This document shows, one piece after another, positions 63,418 to 64,000 of a stretch of 64,000 bases of DNA. The translations under genes and the position numbers were made by a program. Under the pieces are notes generated by a model. The model saw nothing but the letters and a program-made list of their open reading frames with translations. It was not told the DNA's origin and searched no databases. The DNA lies in the NCBI RefSeq assembly GCF_013415105.1, contig NZ_JACCDF010000002.1, positions 372,001 through 436,000 of the forward strand, given 5' to 3'. This DNA comes from Vreelandella salicampi. Its GTDB lineage: Bacteria; Pseudomonadota; Gammaproteobacteria; Pseudomonadales; Halomonadaceae. The stretch's first letter is position 1. Every line of letters starts with the position of its first letter.

Positions 63418-63594
63418 ATAAACTTCAACTAACGCAAAGTGATTTTCGATTTCAAATCGTAGAAAATAGAAATGCTCCAGAATTGATGCGTTGATAGCTT
63501 GCCCCCACCGTAGGAAGTGCGATTGGATAGGGGGATACTATAAGCACCCCGGCCGTTTTTTGTGTTACATTTTTCTTAAACTTCAAAGAGTTGC
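63418..63594. promoter_or_regulatory. Divergent promoter region of the GAK-type operon
   Basis: About 177 AT-rich bases separate the minus-strand operon from the CofD-like gene. A TACTAT/TATAAG-like -10 candidate lies near 63536-63544 towards the plus-strand gene, without a convincing -35. No palindromic operator is evident. Confidence 0.35.
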
Positions 63595-64000
63595 ATGAAT
63601 AGAAAACGCGTTACCCACGCCTATATCGATATGCCGAGAGCGCTTGTCAGGGGGCAGGATCTGCGCCTGGCCAGATACCGTAAAGCACCGGAACTAGGGC
63701 CGAAAATTCTTTTTTTTAGTGGTGGCACGGCCCTGAGGCGTTTTTCCGAAGTGCTGGCGAACTACACCCATAACTCCATTCATCTTGTTACCCCTTTCGA
63801 TTCAGGGGGCAGTTCCGCGGAGCTACGCCGCGCCTTTTCCATGCCAGCGGTTGGAGACCTGCGAGCCCGGTTACTTTCCTTAGCTGACGACTCCGTTACA
63901 GGCCACCCAGAAGTTGCCGCCCTTTTTTCACATCGGTTGGCGGCCCCAACTCTTGTGCAAGATCTGAAGGCACTCGTGAGCGCTAGGCATTCACTGCTTA
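63595..64000 (+). CDS. CofD-like protein of the GAK system (partial, C-terminus outside window)
   Basis: ATG at 63595 opens a frame to the window edge (135 codons seen). After a short basic lead (MNRKRVTHAYIDMPRALV) comes ILFFSGGTALRRFSEVL, then HNSIHLVTPFDSGGSSAELRRAF and PAVGDLRARLLSLADDS. The FSGGTALR/THPFDSGGSSGxLR/ xGDxRx pattern is the nucleotide/phospholactate-binding signature of the CofD/YvcK superfamily. It is divergent from the operon with the ATP-grasp, amphi-Trp and HprK-related genes, as expected for the CofD-related member of the GAK set. Not recorded as an open reading frame end-to-end because its stop lies beyond the window. Confidence 0.8.
   Translation, partial: MNRKRVTHAYIDMPRALVRGQDLRLARYRKAPELGPKILFFSGGTALRRFSEVLANYTHNSIHLVTPFDSGGSSAELRRAFSMPAVGDLRARLLSLADDSVTGHPEVAALFSHRLAAPTLVQDLKALVSARHSLL

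Overview
The window looks like a chromosomal segment of a halophilic gammaproteobacterium of the Halomonas type. This is an inference from protein content: GbsR-type regulator with a glycine-betaine-binding protein, BCCT carriers, paired universal stress protein, a ZnuABC/FolE2/COG0523 zinc cluster and a cyanophycin operon. No rRNA, tRNA, CRISPR array or intact insertion sequence was seen.

Layout. 1-3.8 kb: an ABC exporter pair (partial FtsX-type permease and LolD/YbbA-type ATPase) and an FtsH protease. 3.9-6.2 kb: a GbsR/MarR-type regulator with a visible promoter and operator-like palindrome, an isochorismatase-fold hydrolase and an orphan betaine-type binding protein. 6.3-17.1 kb: one tightly packed minus-strand operon of eight signalling genes (ribose-type periplasmic binding protein, four histidine kinases, two single-domain response regulators, one receiver-PAS-GGDEF protein), with LuxP/LuxQ-like architecture at its head. 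17.5-18.3 kb: a small CPXCG protein, then a scar in which the two ends of a BCCT carrier gene are fused and run into a decayed M15 D-Ala-D-Ala dipeptidase. 18.4-21.4 kb: a polar amino-acid ABC importer. 21.5-24 kb: an ABM-domain membrane protein and a membrane diguanylate cyclase. 24-30.2 kb: FIST protein, hybrid kinase, LuxR-type regulator, aldehyde dehydrogenase and alcohol dehydrogenase, which together resemble the ethanol-oxidation regulatory set of pseudomonads.

30.2-35.9 kb is a zinc-starvation island: znuA divergent from znuCB across a Zur-like palindrome, then DUF1826, a COG0523 GTPase and folE2, closed by a bidirectional terminator. 36-38.1 kb: two TPM-domain proteins and a LemA lipoprotein. 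38.2-42.8 kb: a cyanophycin operon (cyanophycinase, cyanophycin synthetase, isoaspartyl dipeptidase), with an ATP-grasp enzyme and a CocE/S15-type hydrolase divergent from it. 46.6-51.5 kb: an imelysin/di-haem/DUF1513 cluster of the kind linked to iron acquisition. 52-54.5 kb: DUF1622, BCCT carrier and UspA. 54.6-57.5 kb: a PAS-GGDEF-EAL protein whose EAL part has lost catalytic residues, and a Crp/Fnr-like regulator.

57.5 kb to the right edge is the most interesting part: a contiguous six-gene minus-strand operon (APH-fold kinase with an extra N-terminal domain, RimK-like ATP-grasp, HprK-related kinase, histidine phosphatase, metallophosphoesterase, amphi-Trp protein) divergent from a CofD-like gene cut by the window edge. 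This matches the gene set that protein-family databases call the GAK system, whose function is to my knowledge unknown. The presence of two kinases, an ATP-grasp ligase, two phosphatases and a phospholactate-transferase-like enzyme suggests a phosphorylation-based modification or metabolite pathway.
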